Shown piece by piece: positions 1 to 6,433 of a stretch of DNA of 7,085 bases (position 1 is the first letter of the stretch; each line of letters starts with the position of its first letter). The translations under genes and the position numbers were made by a program. The notes below the pieces were generated by a model. It worked only from the letters and a program-made list of their open reading frames with translations. It did not search any database and was not told the DNA's origin. Source of the stretch: DASZGI01 sp035938995 (GTDB lineage Bacteria > Actinomycetota > Actinomycetes > Streptomycetales > Catenulisporaceae); NCBI RefSeq assembly GCF_035938995.1, contig NZ_DASZGI010000236.1, positions 1 through 7,085 of the forward strand. The letters are read 5' to 3'.

Positions 1-12
1 GTGTTTCACATC

Positions 13-50
13 GCCGTAGTAGGTTGCCAGACCGCAAGTCCGTCTACGGC
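13..50 (+). other. Small hairpin in the leader upstream of the glycosyltransferase
   Basis: GCCGTAG (13-19) pairs perfectly with CTACGGC (44-50). Inside the loop, TTGC (24-27) can pair with GCAA (34-37), giving a longer imperfect stem. It is followed by TGTTTA (51-56), which is only weakly T-rich, and it ends 14 nt before the AAGG ribosome binding site at 65-68. It could be the terminator of a gene left of the window or a structured 5' leader; the sequence does not decide between these. Confidence 0.35.
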
Positions 51-76
51 TGTTTATCGGAGATAAGGATCCACGG

Positions 77-1360
77 GTGCGCATCGGTTTCTTCAGCGAC
101 CGCTACTTACCATTCACCGATGGAATCGCGTACTCCATGGAGGGAGCCCGCCTCGAGCTCGAGGCCCTGGGCCACGAGGTCTACATCTTCGCCCCCAAGC
201 CGGGGCCGCGCTTCCACGAGGCGTCCCCGCGCATCACCCGCTTTCCGGCCGTGAAGGGCCTCTTCTTCGACGACTACCGGTTCAGCGTCTTCTACCCGCC
301 GCGAACCCGGCGCAGCATCGAGAAGCTCGACCTCGACCTCGTCCACTTCCACACCCCGGGCCAGCTCGGCATTTTCGGGGCCTACTACGCGCGGCGTCAC
401 GACATCCCGCTCGTCACGACGTACCACACCGACCTCTACGAGTACGTGAAGCACTATCGGAGCGTGCTGCCGGGCACAGTCGCGCTCTCGATCCTGGCGC
501 CGTTCGTGACCGGCGGCGGTGCGGGCGCATACCGCACCTCCCTGTCCTGCGTGAAGCCGGAGCGCAGCATCGATCGGTGGAACCAGAAGATCGTCCAGCA
601 CGGCATGACCCTCATGCACAACCACTGCGACCTGGTGATCGCACCGTCGGCCAAGATGGAGGCGCAGCTGGGTGGTTGGAACACCGTCAGCCGAATCGCC
701 ACCCTGCCCAGCGGCGTCGACGAAATCCCGGCGACCGAGGCCGACATGGCGGCCGCCCGGCGGGAGTTCGGGATCGCCGAGGAGGAGCAGGTCGTGCTCT
801 ATGTAGGCCGGATCGGCACCGAGAAGAACATTGGCCTACTGATCAAGGCGTTTGCACAAGTGGCGCCGCGCTGCGGCAGAGCCCGGCTGCTGCTGATCGG
901 CCCCGGCGATGAGGACGGCCGGTTCCGCGCCCAGGCCGCCGCGGGACCGTGCGCCGACCGCATCACCTTCACCGGCCGGATGAAGCGTGAGAACCTGGGC
1001 GCCTTCTACGCGATCGCCGACGTGTTCGCCTTCCCCTCGGCGGGCGACACGCAGGCCCTGGTGATCAACGAGGCCGCGTGGGCCGCGACGCCCACGGTGA
1101 TGGTGGATCGAGAGATCAGCCAGATCGTCGAGGACGGCGTCAGCGGCCTGTTCGCGCTCAACACGGCCGAGGATCTCGGCGACAAGATCGTCTTCCTCTT
1201 GGGGCGGCCGCACCAGGCCGCGGCGATGGGCGCGGCCGCACGCGAGCGGGCCAAGAAGCTGACCGCCCAAACCCAGGCCGCGAAGCTCTCCAGCCTGTAT
1301 GAGGAGACTGTCAGCCGGTACCGCGCGTCTCCGTTGCTGGCGCTTCCCCCTGTTCTTTAA
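77..1360 (+). CDS. Glycosyltransferase family 4 (GT-B fold, retaining type)
   Basis: A 427-residue cytoplasmic glycosyltransferase that should move a sugar from a nucleotide-sugar donor to an acceptor, most likely a lipid or polyprenyl-type acceptor; neither sugar nor acceptor can be read from the sequence. The N-terminal Rossmann half opens with MRIGFFSDRYLPFTDGIA, the usual GT4 start with a glycine-rich acceptor loop, and has TTYHTD around residues 114-119 (His117 in the place of the conserved GT4 histidine). CDLVIAPS (184-191) and LPSGVD (210-215) lead into the C-terminal donor domain: LYVGRIGTEKN (241-251, with Arg245 and Lys250 as likely phosphate-contacting residues), LLLIGPGDE (271-279) and the EX7E region at 324-332. 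There Asp324 replaces the first Glu and Glu332 is kept. No signal peptide is seen. The GTG at 77 follows AAGG (65-68) by 8 nt and gives the full family N-terminus; the next in-frame ATG (137) would remove it. It resembles diacylglycerol-glucosyl- and mannosyltransferase relatives. Family assignment is firm; function is open. Confidence 0.92.
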   Translation: MRIGFFSDRYLPFTDGIAYSMEGARLELEALGHEVYIFAPKPGPRFHEASPRITRFPAVKGLFFDDYRFSVFYPPRTRRSIEKLDLDLVHFHTPGQLGIFGAYYARRHDIPLVTTYHTDLYEYVKHYRSVLPGTVALSILAPFVTGGGAGAYRTSLSCVKPERSIDRWNQKIVQHGMTLMHNHCDLVIAPSAKMEAQLGGWNTVSRIATLPSGVDEIPATEADMAAARREFGIAEEEQVVLYVGRIGTEKNIGLLIKAFAQVAPRCGRARLLLIGPGDEDGRFRAQAAAGPCADRITFTGRMKRENLGAFYAIADVFAFPSAGDTQALVINEAAWAATPTVMVDREISQIVEDGVSGLFALNTAEDLGDKIVFLLGRPHQAAAMGAAARERAKKLTAQTQAAKLSSLYEETVSRYRASPLLALPPVL

Positions 1361-1520
1361 CCTCGGTGCCGGTTCGCGCTGGTGAGGGCGCTGCGCATTC
1401 TTCTCATCCCTCTAACATGAGCGCGACCTCTGCGTGAGGATGTGTGTCCGACCAAGAGACCCACGCCCCGAAGAGGCCGCGGTCGCCACCGGCTGACAAG
1501 ACAGAATCAGCTGTGACACC

Positions 1521-1561
1521 AGTGGGGCGTCCGACCAGAAACCCTGATCGGACGCCCCACT
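1521..1561. terminator. Perfect 14-bp hairpin, probable bidirectional terminator
   Basis: AGTGGGGCGTCCGA (1521-1534) and TCGGACGCCCCACT (1548-1561) are perfect reverse complements around a 13-nt loop, in which CAG (1536-1538) and CTG (1544-1546) can add three more pairs. It lies between the ends of two convergent genes. There is no U-tract on either side, as is common for terminators of high-GC actinobacteria. Terminator is the natural reading from position; the sequence itself proves only the hairpin. Confidence 0.75.
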
Positions 1562-1576
1562 CGCGATGCGCCCTCA

Positions 1577-1621
1577 ACGGCGTGGCCCTCGGCCAGCGGT
1601 CATGGGCCGGGGCCACGTCGT
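1577..1621. terminator. Second long hairpin, 17 pairs with a one-base bulge
   Basis: Positions 1577-1588 pair with 1610-1621 (12 pairs, one of them G·U in the plus-strand RNA). After a single unpaired T at 1589, CGGCC (1590-1594) pairs with GGCCG (1605-1609), leaving a 10-nt loop at 1595-1604. In the minus-strand RNA the wobble pair becomes a C/A mismatch, so the fold is slightly better on the plus strand. It begins 37 nt past the stop of transporter A and only 15 nt from the first hairpin. It is a likely terminator for transporter A or a back-up for the glycosyltransferase transcript. Confidence 0.6.
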
Positions 1622-1657
1622 CTTCGATCCCTGACTTGATCAGCGCAGTCGCGTAGC

Positions 1658-3838
1658 TCAAGCCTGTGTGGAGCCTGCAAGCTGCTCGGTGTGGTGAGCT
1701 GCGGGTTCCGGTGCGTCGGGCGCGGCGTGGTGCGCGTCGGGCTTGATGAACAGCGCCTTCGCCGCCCATCGGGGCAGGTACCAGTTGGCGCGGCCGAACA
1801 GGACCACGAGCGCCGGAGTGAGCAGGGTGCGGACCACCAGTGCGTCGATCAGCACGCCCGCGGCCATGCCGGTGCCCATCATCTTCACCGTCGGATCGGG
1901 GGCCATCGACAGCGAGGTGAGCGCGAGCACGAGGATCAGGGCGGCGCTGGTGACCAGCCGTCCGGTGCGCCCGATGCCCTCGATCACGGCCTTCCTGGTA
2001 TCGCCGTCGCGGTCATAGGCCTCGCGCATCCGGGCGAGGATGAAGACCTCGTAGTCCATCGAGACGCCGAACAGGAAGCCGAACAGCAGCATCGGCACGT
2101 ACGCGCTGATCGAACCGGTCGCCGGAACGCCCCATATGGACTGGGAGCCGATGCCGTGCTGCCAGATGAGCACGAGCACGCCGTAGGCGGCGCCGACCGA
2201 CAGGACGTTCAGCAGGACGGCCTTGGCCGGCAGCAGCAGCGAGCGCATGCCGCGCGCGAGCAGCACGAACGTGATCAGCGCGACGACGGCCAGCAGGATC
2301 GGGAAGTACGAGCCGATCTGGTGGGCGACGTCCGCAGCCTGGACCTGGCTGCCGCCGACCAGCGCCCCGGCGGGGGCGTGCGCGTGGACCTCGGCGAGGG
2401 CCGGACCGGCGCCGGAGGTGCCGATCTCGGTGTTCGGCAGCACGGTCACGACGCTGCTGCCGCCGTGCGCCCAGGCCGGGTCGGCGGGGGTGAGCACGCC
2501 GTGGATGTCGGGTTGGCCGCGCAGGCTCGCCGCGAAGGACGCCGGGTCCTGGCCGTGCGGGACGAGCACGGGTACGGGGGTGAGGACGCCGGTGGGGAAG
2601 CCGTCGTTCTGCATCGCGACCAGGCCGTCGTGTGCGGGGCCGGTGCTCGCGAGGTTGCCCGCCGGCGGGTTGTTGATGTTGATGCCGAGCCCGATGACGC
2701 TCAGGGCGATCAGGATCGCGCTGCCGAGTGCCGCCGCGATGCGGGGTCGGCGGACGATGCGGCGCGCGGCCTTCGTCCAGAACTTCGGCGCGTCCTCGGT
2801 CTCGATCCGGCGCCTGCGAAGCCGCACCCGGTCGAGTGCGGGCCCGACTGTGTCGAGCAGCAGCGGCACGGTGGTCAGGGCGGTGATCGCGGCGATCGAG
2901 GGGATGAAGAGGCCTGAGAGGCCCACCCCTTGCAGGAACGAGATCGGCACGACGATGAGGGCGAACAGGCCGAGCGAGGCGACGGTGCCGGAGAAGGCGA
3001 CCGAGTGCCCGGCCTTGCGCATCGAGGCGATCACGGCGCTGCGGTTGTCCGCGCCCGCGTCGCGTTCCTCGCGCCAGCGGTTGACCAGCAGCAGCGAGTA
3101 GTCGATCGACAGGCCGAGGCCGAGCAGCGCGACGATGAACTGGACCGCGGGGTTGATGTGGATGGACGTGGCGTATGTCAGGCCCCAGATCGCGATCTGC
3201 ATCGTCAGGACCGAGACGACGGCCGAGAGCAGCGGCAGGAAGGCGAGTGCGGAGCCGAAGACCCAGGCGAGCACGAGCAGGGCGAGCGCGCCGCCGATGA
3301 GGATCTCGGTGATCACGCTGGAGCCACCGGAGGAGGCGTTGCCCGCGGACAGTTGCTCGTAGCCGGTCTGGCTCACGTGCGCGCCGGGCAGGTCATGCGT
3401 GATGACGGCCGCCATGTGGTCCATGACCTGCTGGTCAACCGGGTTGCCGGCGGTCGGCGGGTAGACGAGCACGAGCGTGGAGTTCCCGTTCTTGCCGACC
3501 AGCGAGGCGTCGTGCGTCGTGGCGTAGGAGATGTCGTGCACGCCTGGCACCGACTGTGCCACGTTGCCTGCGGCCTCAAGGGCCGCGGTGGTCTGCGGGT
3601 CGCTCACGTGGGTGGCTGCGGGCAGGTCGACCACGAGCACGCTCGGGTTGGCGGCGACCCCGCCGTACTGAGTCTGCATCGTCTGGTTCGCGGTGTACGC
3701 GGCCGAGTGCAGTGTGGTGCCCGACTGCAATCGGCCGGAGAGTTGCGGGGCGATCAACACCCCGATCACGGCAACGGCCAGCCACACCATGGCTGTCAGC
3801 GCGCGGTGCCGCAGCAGGGAAGCGGCGAAGCGATGCAC
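1658..3838 (-). CDS. MMPL family (RND superfamily) membrane transporter A
   Basis: A 726-residue proton-driven exporter of the MMPL family in the cytoplasmic membrane. Family members move lipids, glycolipids, polyketides or other hydrophobic molecules outward; the substrate here is unknown. The layout is the usual duplicated one: TM1 (about 14-32), an extracytoplasmic porter loop (33-175), TM2-6 (about 176-330), a basic cytoplasmic linker rich in Arg, TM7 (about 367-386), a second porter loop (387-509), then TM8-12 (about 510-681). TM4 carries LGLGLSIDYS (Asp246-Tyr247) and TM10 carries GVSMDYEVF (Asp595-Tyr596). These match the paired Asp-Tyr proton-relay residues known from mycobacterial MmpL3. 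The tail after TM12 holds HH pairs. I chose GTG at 3838 because AGGAGG (3851-3846) lies 7 nt upstream; a longer frame to GTG 3886 has no clear ribosome binding site. The gene is divergent from transporter B and convergent with the glycosyltransferase. Mycolate-related names would be misleading in an organism not known to make mycolates. Confidence 0.93.
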   Translation of the reverse strand: MHRFAASLLRHRALTAMVWLAVAVIGVLIAPQLSGRLQSGTTLHSAAYTANQTMQTQYGGVAANPSVLVVDLPAATHVSDPQTTAALEAAGNVAQSVPGVHDISYATTHDASLVGKNGNSTLVLVYPPTAGNPVDQQVMDHMAAVITHDLPGAHVSQTGYEQLSAGNASSGGSSVITEILIGGALALLVLAWVFGSALAFLPLLSAVVSVLTMQIAIWGLTYATSIHINPAVQFIVALLGLGLSIDYSLLLVNRWREERDAGADNRSAVIASMRKAGHSVAFSGTVASLGLFALIVVPISFLQGVGLSGLFIPSIAAITALTTVPLLLDTVGPALDRVRLRRRRIETEDAPKFWTKAARRIVRRPRIAAALGSAILIALSVIGLGININNPPAGNLASTGPAHDGLVAMQNDGFPTGVLTPVPVLVPHGQDPASFAASLRGQPDIHGVLTPADPAWAHGGSSVVTVLPNTEIGTSGAGPALAEVHAHAPAGALVGGSQVQAADVAHQIGSYFPILLAVVALITFVLLARGMRSLLLPAKAVLLNVLSVGAAYGVLVLIWQHGIGSQSIWGVPATGSISAYVPMLLFGFLFGVSMDYEVFILARMREAYDRDGDTRKAVIEGIGRTGRLVTSAALILVLALTSLSMAPDPTVKMMGTGMAAGVLIDALVVRTLLTPALVVLFGRANWYLPRWAAKALFIKPDAHHAAPDAPEPAAHHTEQLAGSTQA

Positions 3839-3845
3839 GGGTCCA

Positions 3846-3851
3846 CCTCCT
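3846..3851 (-). promoter_or_regulatory. Ribosome binding site AGGAGG that sets the start of transporter A
   Basis: On the minus strand AGGAGG is followed by the 7-nt spacer TGGACCC and then GTG at 3838-3836. It is a full anti-16S match at ideal distance. This supports starting transporter A at 3838 rather than 48 nt upstream at 3886, where no comparable site is seen. Confidence 0.85.
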
Positions 3852-3858
3852 GGATCTT

Positions 3859-3882
3859 CCCGGCGCTTCGATACGCGCCGGG
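3859..3882 (-). repeat. 8-bp inverted repeat in the leader of transporter A
   Basis: CCCGGCGC (3859-3866) and GCGCCGGG (3875-3882) are perfect reverse complements around an 8-nt loop (3867-3874). In the minus-strand RNA the hairpin ends 7 nt before the AGGAGG site. It could be an operator for a dimeric repressor or an RNA hairpin that affects translation. Presence is certain; role is inference. Confidence 0.5.
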
Positions 3883-3952
3883 CCACGGTCGCGACGCTAC
3901 GAAGCCGTACCTTTCGATCCGCTTACGCGCCGCCTGACCTGTGCGAACGCGC

Positions 3953-3995
3953 CCCGGCAAGGGCTCGCGGACCCGGCGCGGCGAGCGTTGCCGGG
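3953..3995. repeat. 43-bp imperfect palindrome in the divergent control region
   Basis: The outer arms CCCGGCAA (3953-3960) and TTGCCGGG (3988-3995) and the inner arms GCTCGC (3963-3968) and GCGAGC (3981-3986) are perfect. They are separated by a 2x1 internal loop and enclose a 12-nt loop (3969-3980), giving 14 pairs in total. The right outer arm can instead pair with GCCCGGCA at 4043-4050. It may be an operator or a structured leader of transporter B. Confidence 0.5.
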
Positions 3996-4130
3996 CCGTG
4001 GTGCGCCGGTCGCGCGCTGGGCCGTTGGTGGCATCCGACGCAGCCCGGCATGCGGCGCCAATGCCTTGATGCGAGGGTGGGTAGCGGAGCAGGCGCCCGG
4101 TGGCCGTCATCGGGCCCGCGAGTGTCTGCC

Positions 4131-4134
4131 GAGG
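4131..4134 (+). promoter_or_regulatory. Ribosome binding site GAGG that sets the start of transporter B
   Basis: GAGG at 4131-4134 lies 7 nt before ATG 4142. It supports this ATG over the in-frame GTG at 4100, which would add 14 residues unlike the usual MMPL N-terminus. Confidence 0.7.
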
Positions 4135-4141
4135 TCCCGCA

Positions 4142-6361
4142 ATGTCGGTATACGTGTTCAAGCTCGCCCGCGCCGCGTTCCGCCACCGCCGTCTTGTGCT
4201 GGCGCTCTGGCTCGCCGCGGTAGTCGCCGCGATCACGCTGGGCATCGCCAGCGGCGGGAAGACCAACGACAACTTCACCATCCCGGGTACCGAGTCCCAG
4301 CACGTGGCCGACCTGCTCAAGCAGAAGGTGCCGGCGCTCGCCGGCGGCCAGACGCAGGTGGTCTTCGCGGCCCCGGCGGGCGGGAACATCGGCGACGCGT
4401 CCGACAAGGCCGGTGTGGAAGCCGCGCTGACCAGGCTCAAGACGGTGCCGCAGGTGGTATCGGTCGCCGACCTCTATATGACCAACGCGGTCTCCCCGGA
4501 CCACCGGGTGGCTCTGGGCCAGGTGCAGTGGGATTCCGCCGCGGCGGACGTGAAGGACTCGAGCCTCGCCGCGCTACAGGCCGCCGTCGCCCCCGCGCAG
4601 CAGGCGGGCGTCGAGGTCGAGTACTCCGGCAGCGTCTACCCGGGCTGGCGGCTGACCCCCTCGGAGCTGCCCGAGCTGATCGGCATCGTCATCGCGTTCC
4701 TCATCCTGGCGATCACCTTCGGAGCCCTGGTCACAGCCGGGCTGCCGATCCTGAACGCGATCATCGGCGTGGTGATCACGTTGATGAGCGTGACGGCGAT
4801 GGCCTCCGTGGTGAACATCGCCTCCGCCTCCACGACCGTGGCCCTGATGCTCGGGCTGTCCTGCGGCATCGACTACGGCGTGTTCATCCTCGCCCGGCAC
4901 CGCAACAACCTGCTGACCGGCCTGAGCGTGGAGGACTCGGCGACGCTCGCCGCCGGCACCTCGGGCAGCTCGGTGGTCTTCGCCGCCCTGACCGTGATCA
5001 TCGCGCTGTGCGGCCTGTCGGTGGTCGGCATCCCGTTCCTCACCGTCATGGGCATCAGCGCGGCGGCCGCAGTGCTGATCGCGCTGTTGATCGCGCTGAC
5101 CCTGCTGCCGGCGATGCTCGGTTTCGCCGGAGAGAAGCTCACGAAGTTCATCAGCACGCCGCTGCGCCGCGGACACCACGAGCAGGTCGCCCAGACCGCG
5201 GCGAACCAACCACACCGGACCTTCGGCGCCCGCTGGGCCAGGCTCGTCGTCCGGCTGCGCCTGCCGTTCCTTGTCGTCGGCGTGGCGCTGCTCGTGGTGC
5301 TCGCCCTTCCGGCCACGAAGATTCACCTCGGCCTGCCCAGCGGCGCCTCCAAGCCGACCTCGGACACCTCGCGCCGCGCCTATGATCTGACCACCGCGAG
5401 CTTCGGCCCCGGCTTCAACGGCGCGCTGCTCGTCCTGGCCGACGGTGTGGACAGCGCCGCGACCGCCCAGCAGATCGACAAGCGCCTCGCCGCCGTGCCC
5501 GGCGTCGATATCGCCAGTCTGACGGTGCAACAGGGCACCACCGCGGTCTTCCGGGTCATCCCCACCACAGGTCCGAACGACACGGCCACCGCCGACCTGG
5601 TCAACCGCATCCGCGACGACCGGACCGTGATCGCCGGGTCCACCGGGGTTGACGTGCTCGTCGGCGGCACCACCGCGTCCAACATCGATGTCTCCGCCAA
5701 GCTCTCGAGCGCGCTGCCGGTCTTCCTGATCGTCGTGGTCGGCCTCGCGTTTCTCCTGCTGACCTTCGCGTTCCGCACGATCCTCGTGCCCATCAAGTCG
5801 ATCATCGGTTTCCTGCTCTCGGTGAGCGCGGCGCTCGGCGCGCAGGTCGCGGTCTTCCAGTGGGGCTGGGCCAGGAGCCTGTTCAACGTCACCCCGAGCG
5901 AGACGATCAGCTTCCTGCCGATCATCATGCTGGCGATCATCTTCGGGCTCTCCAGCGACTACGAGGTCTTCGTCGTCTCCCGGATCAAGGAGGAGTTCAC
6001 CAAGACCGGCGACGCGACCGGCGCGGTGGAGCGCGGCACCGGGTTCTCCGCGCGCGTCGTGACCGCCGCCGCGCTGATCATGTTCTTCATCTTCGTCGCC
6101 TTCATGATCAACAACGACCCCACCGTCAAGGCGATCGGGTTCAGCTTCGCCGTCGGAGTCTTCCTCGACGCCTTCGTGGTGCGGCTGACGTTGGTACCGG
6201 CGGTGATGGCGATCGTGCGCTCGAAGATCTGGTACCACGCACAGTGGTTCGCCAAGTACGTGCCCGACCCCGACATCGAGGGTGAACGGCTTGAGCACCA
6301 GTTCACCCAGGGCCACGCGGCTCGTCAACACGCAGCGCCGGATAGCGTCCGCGGAGCCTGA
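4142..6361 (+). CDS. MMPL family (RND superfamily) membrane transporter B
   Basis: A 739-residue MMPL transporter, related to transporter A but clearly different in sequence, so not a recent duplicate. It begins MSVYVFKLARAAFRHRRLVL, a typical MMPL start with a short basic stretch before TM1 (about 19-36). Next come a porter loop (37-178), TM2-6 (about 179-326), a polar linker with several His and Arg residues (about 327-373), TM7 (about 374-391), a second porter loop (392-523) and TM8-12 (about 524-692). The Asp-Tyr pairs are intact: SCGIDYGVF in TM4 (Asp244-Tyr245) and LSSDYEVFV in TM10 (Asp606-Tyr607). Proton-driven export of a lipid-like or hydrophobic substrate is the family role; the substrate is unknown. 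The ATG at 4142 is preferred because GAGG lies 7 nt upstream. The cytoplasmic tail contains several His residues and the string HAAPD, also present in the tail of A. It is divergent from A, and its 3' end faces a histidine kinase 72 nt away. Confidence 0.94.
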   Translation: MSVYVFKLARAAFRHRRLVLALWLAAVVAAITLGIASGGKTNDNFTIPGTESQHVADLLKQKVPALAGGQTQVVFAAPAGGNIGDASDKAGVEAALTRLKTVPQVVSVADLYMTNAVSPDHRVALGQVQWDSAAADVKDSSLAALQAAVAPAQQAGVEVEYSGSVYPGWRLTPSELPELIGIVIAFLILAITFGALVTAGLPILNAIIGVVITLMSVTAMASVVNIASASTTVALMLGLSCGIDYGVFILARHRNNLLTGLSVEDSATLAAGTSGSSVVFAALTVIIALCGLSVVGIPFLTVMGISAAAAVLIALLIALTLLPAMLGFAGEKLTKFISTPLRRGHHEQVAQTAANQPHRTFGARWARLVVRLRLPFLVVGVALLVVLALPATKIHLGLPSGASKPTSDTSRRAYDLTTASFGPGFNGALLVLADGVDSAATAQQIDKRLAAVPGVDIASLTVQQGTTAVFRVIPTTGPNDTATADLVNRIRDDRTVIAGSTGVDVLVGGTTASNIDVSAKLSSALPVFLIVVVGLAFLLLTFAFRTILVPIKSIIGFLLSVSAALGAQVAVFQWGWARSLFNVTPSETISFLPIIMLAIIFGLSSDYEVFVVSRIKEEFTKTGDATGAVERGTGFSARVVTAAALIMFFIFVAFMINNDPTVKAIGFSFAVGVFLDAFVVRLTLVPAVMAIVRSKIWYHAQWFAKYVPDPDIEGERLEHQFTQGHAARQHAAPDSVRGA

Positions 6362-6433
6362 GCAGAGAGATCGACCAAATATGAGGGCATTGACAAAACC
6401 GGCCCACGGGAGCGCCTCTCACTCCGCCGAGCA
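6362..6433. other. Short convergent gap between transporter B and the kinase
   Basis: This 72-bp gap separates the stop codons of two convergent genes. Its first 38 bases are noticeably less GC-rich than the surroundings. The only pairing seen is GAGAG (6365-6369) with CTCTC (6416-6420) across a long loop, too weak to call a terminator. Confidence 0.5.

Larger units (their letters stand above)
1361..1657. other. Convergent non-coding gap with terminator-like hairpins
   Basis: This gap lies between the stop codon of the glycosyltransferase (1358-1360) and that of transporter A on the other strand (1658-1660). It holds two strong hairpins, listed separately. A third, weak foldback sits directly after the glycosyltransferase stop, with GTGC (1366-1369) facing GCGC (1376-1379) across a 6-nt loop, and pyrimidine-rich DNA follows at 1397-1413. 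I see no convincing gene here. Confidence 0.7.
3839..4141. promoter_or_regulatory. Divergent control region between the two transporter genes
   Basis: This 303-bp stretch has no believable gene and must hold the promoters of both transporters. CCCGGC occurs four times on the plus strand (3859, 3953, 3972, 4044) and GCCGGG twice (3877, 3990), forming several inverted repeats. I could not find a convincing -35/-10 pair for either gene by eye, so promoter positions are not given. A shared promoter and operator region is inferred from the divergent layout. Confidence 0.6.

Noticed and set aside
1..66. Open frame from the left edge to a TAA at 64-66, perhaps the end of an upstream gene
   Set aside because: Only about half of its third codon positions are G or C, unlike the genes here, and it contains the hairpin at 13-50. 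A short non-coding leader is more likely, though a gene end cannot be excluded.
1444..1656. Possible 70-residue small protein in the convergent gap
   Set aside because: The GAGGA before its GTG is only 3 nt away, too close for initiation. Much of the frame is made of the arms of two long hairpins, and the product has no recognisable features.
1691..3937. Long plus-strand open frames (408 and 335 codons) across transporter A
   Set aside because: They are antisense shadows of the transporter with low-complexity, charged products and no recognisable motif.
4100..4141. Upstream GTG start for transporter B
   Set aside because: It would add 14 residues not resembling an MMPL N-terminus, while ATG 4142 has a GAGG site at good distance.
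3556..5385. 609-codon plus-strand frame spanning the divergent region and transporter B
   Set aside because: The product is Arg/Gly/Ala/Pro-rich without domains, crosses two genes and the control region, and is the +1 or +2 shadow of transporter B over much of its length.
4574..6331. Long open frame of 585 codons antisense to transporter B
   Set aside because: Its product is a low-complexity run of Asp, Glu, His, Arg and Gln with no domain, as expected for the antisense of membrane-protein codons in GC-rich DNA. The MMPL frame on the other strand is unmistakable.
6390..6395. Perfect TTGACA, a consensus -35 box
   Set aside because: No -10 box is found 16-19 nt downstream, and no plus-strand gene follows. 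It lies in a small AT-richer gap between convergent genes and is probably chance.
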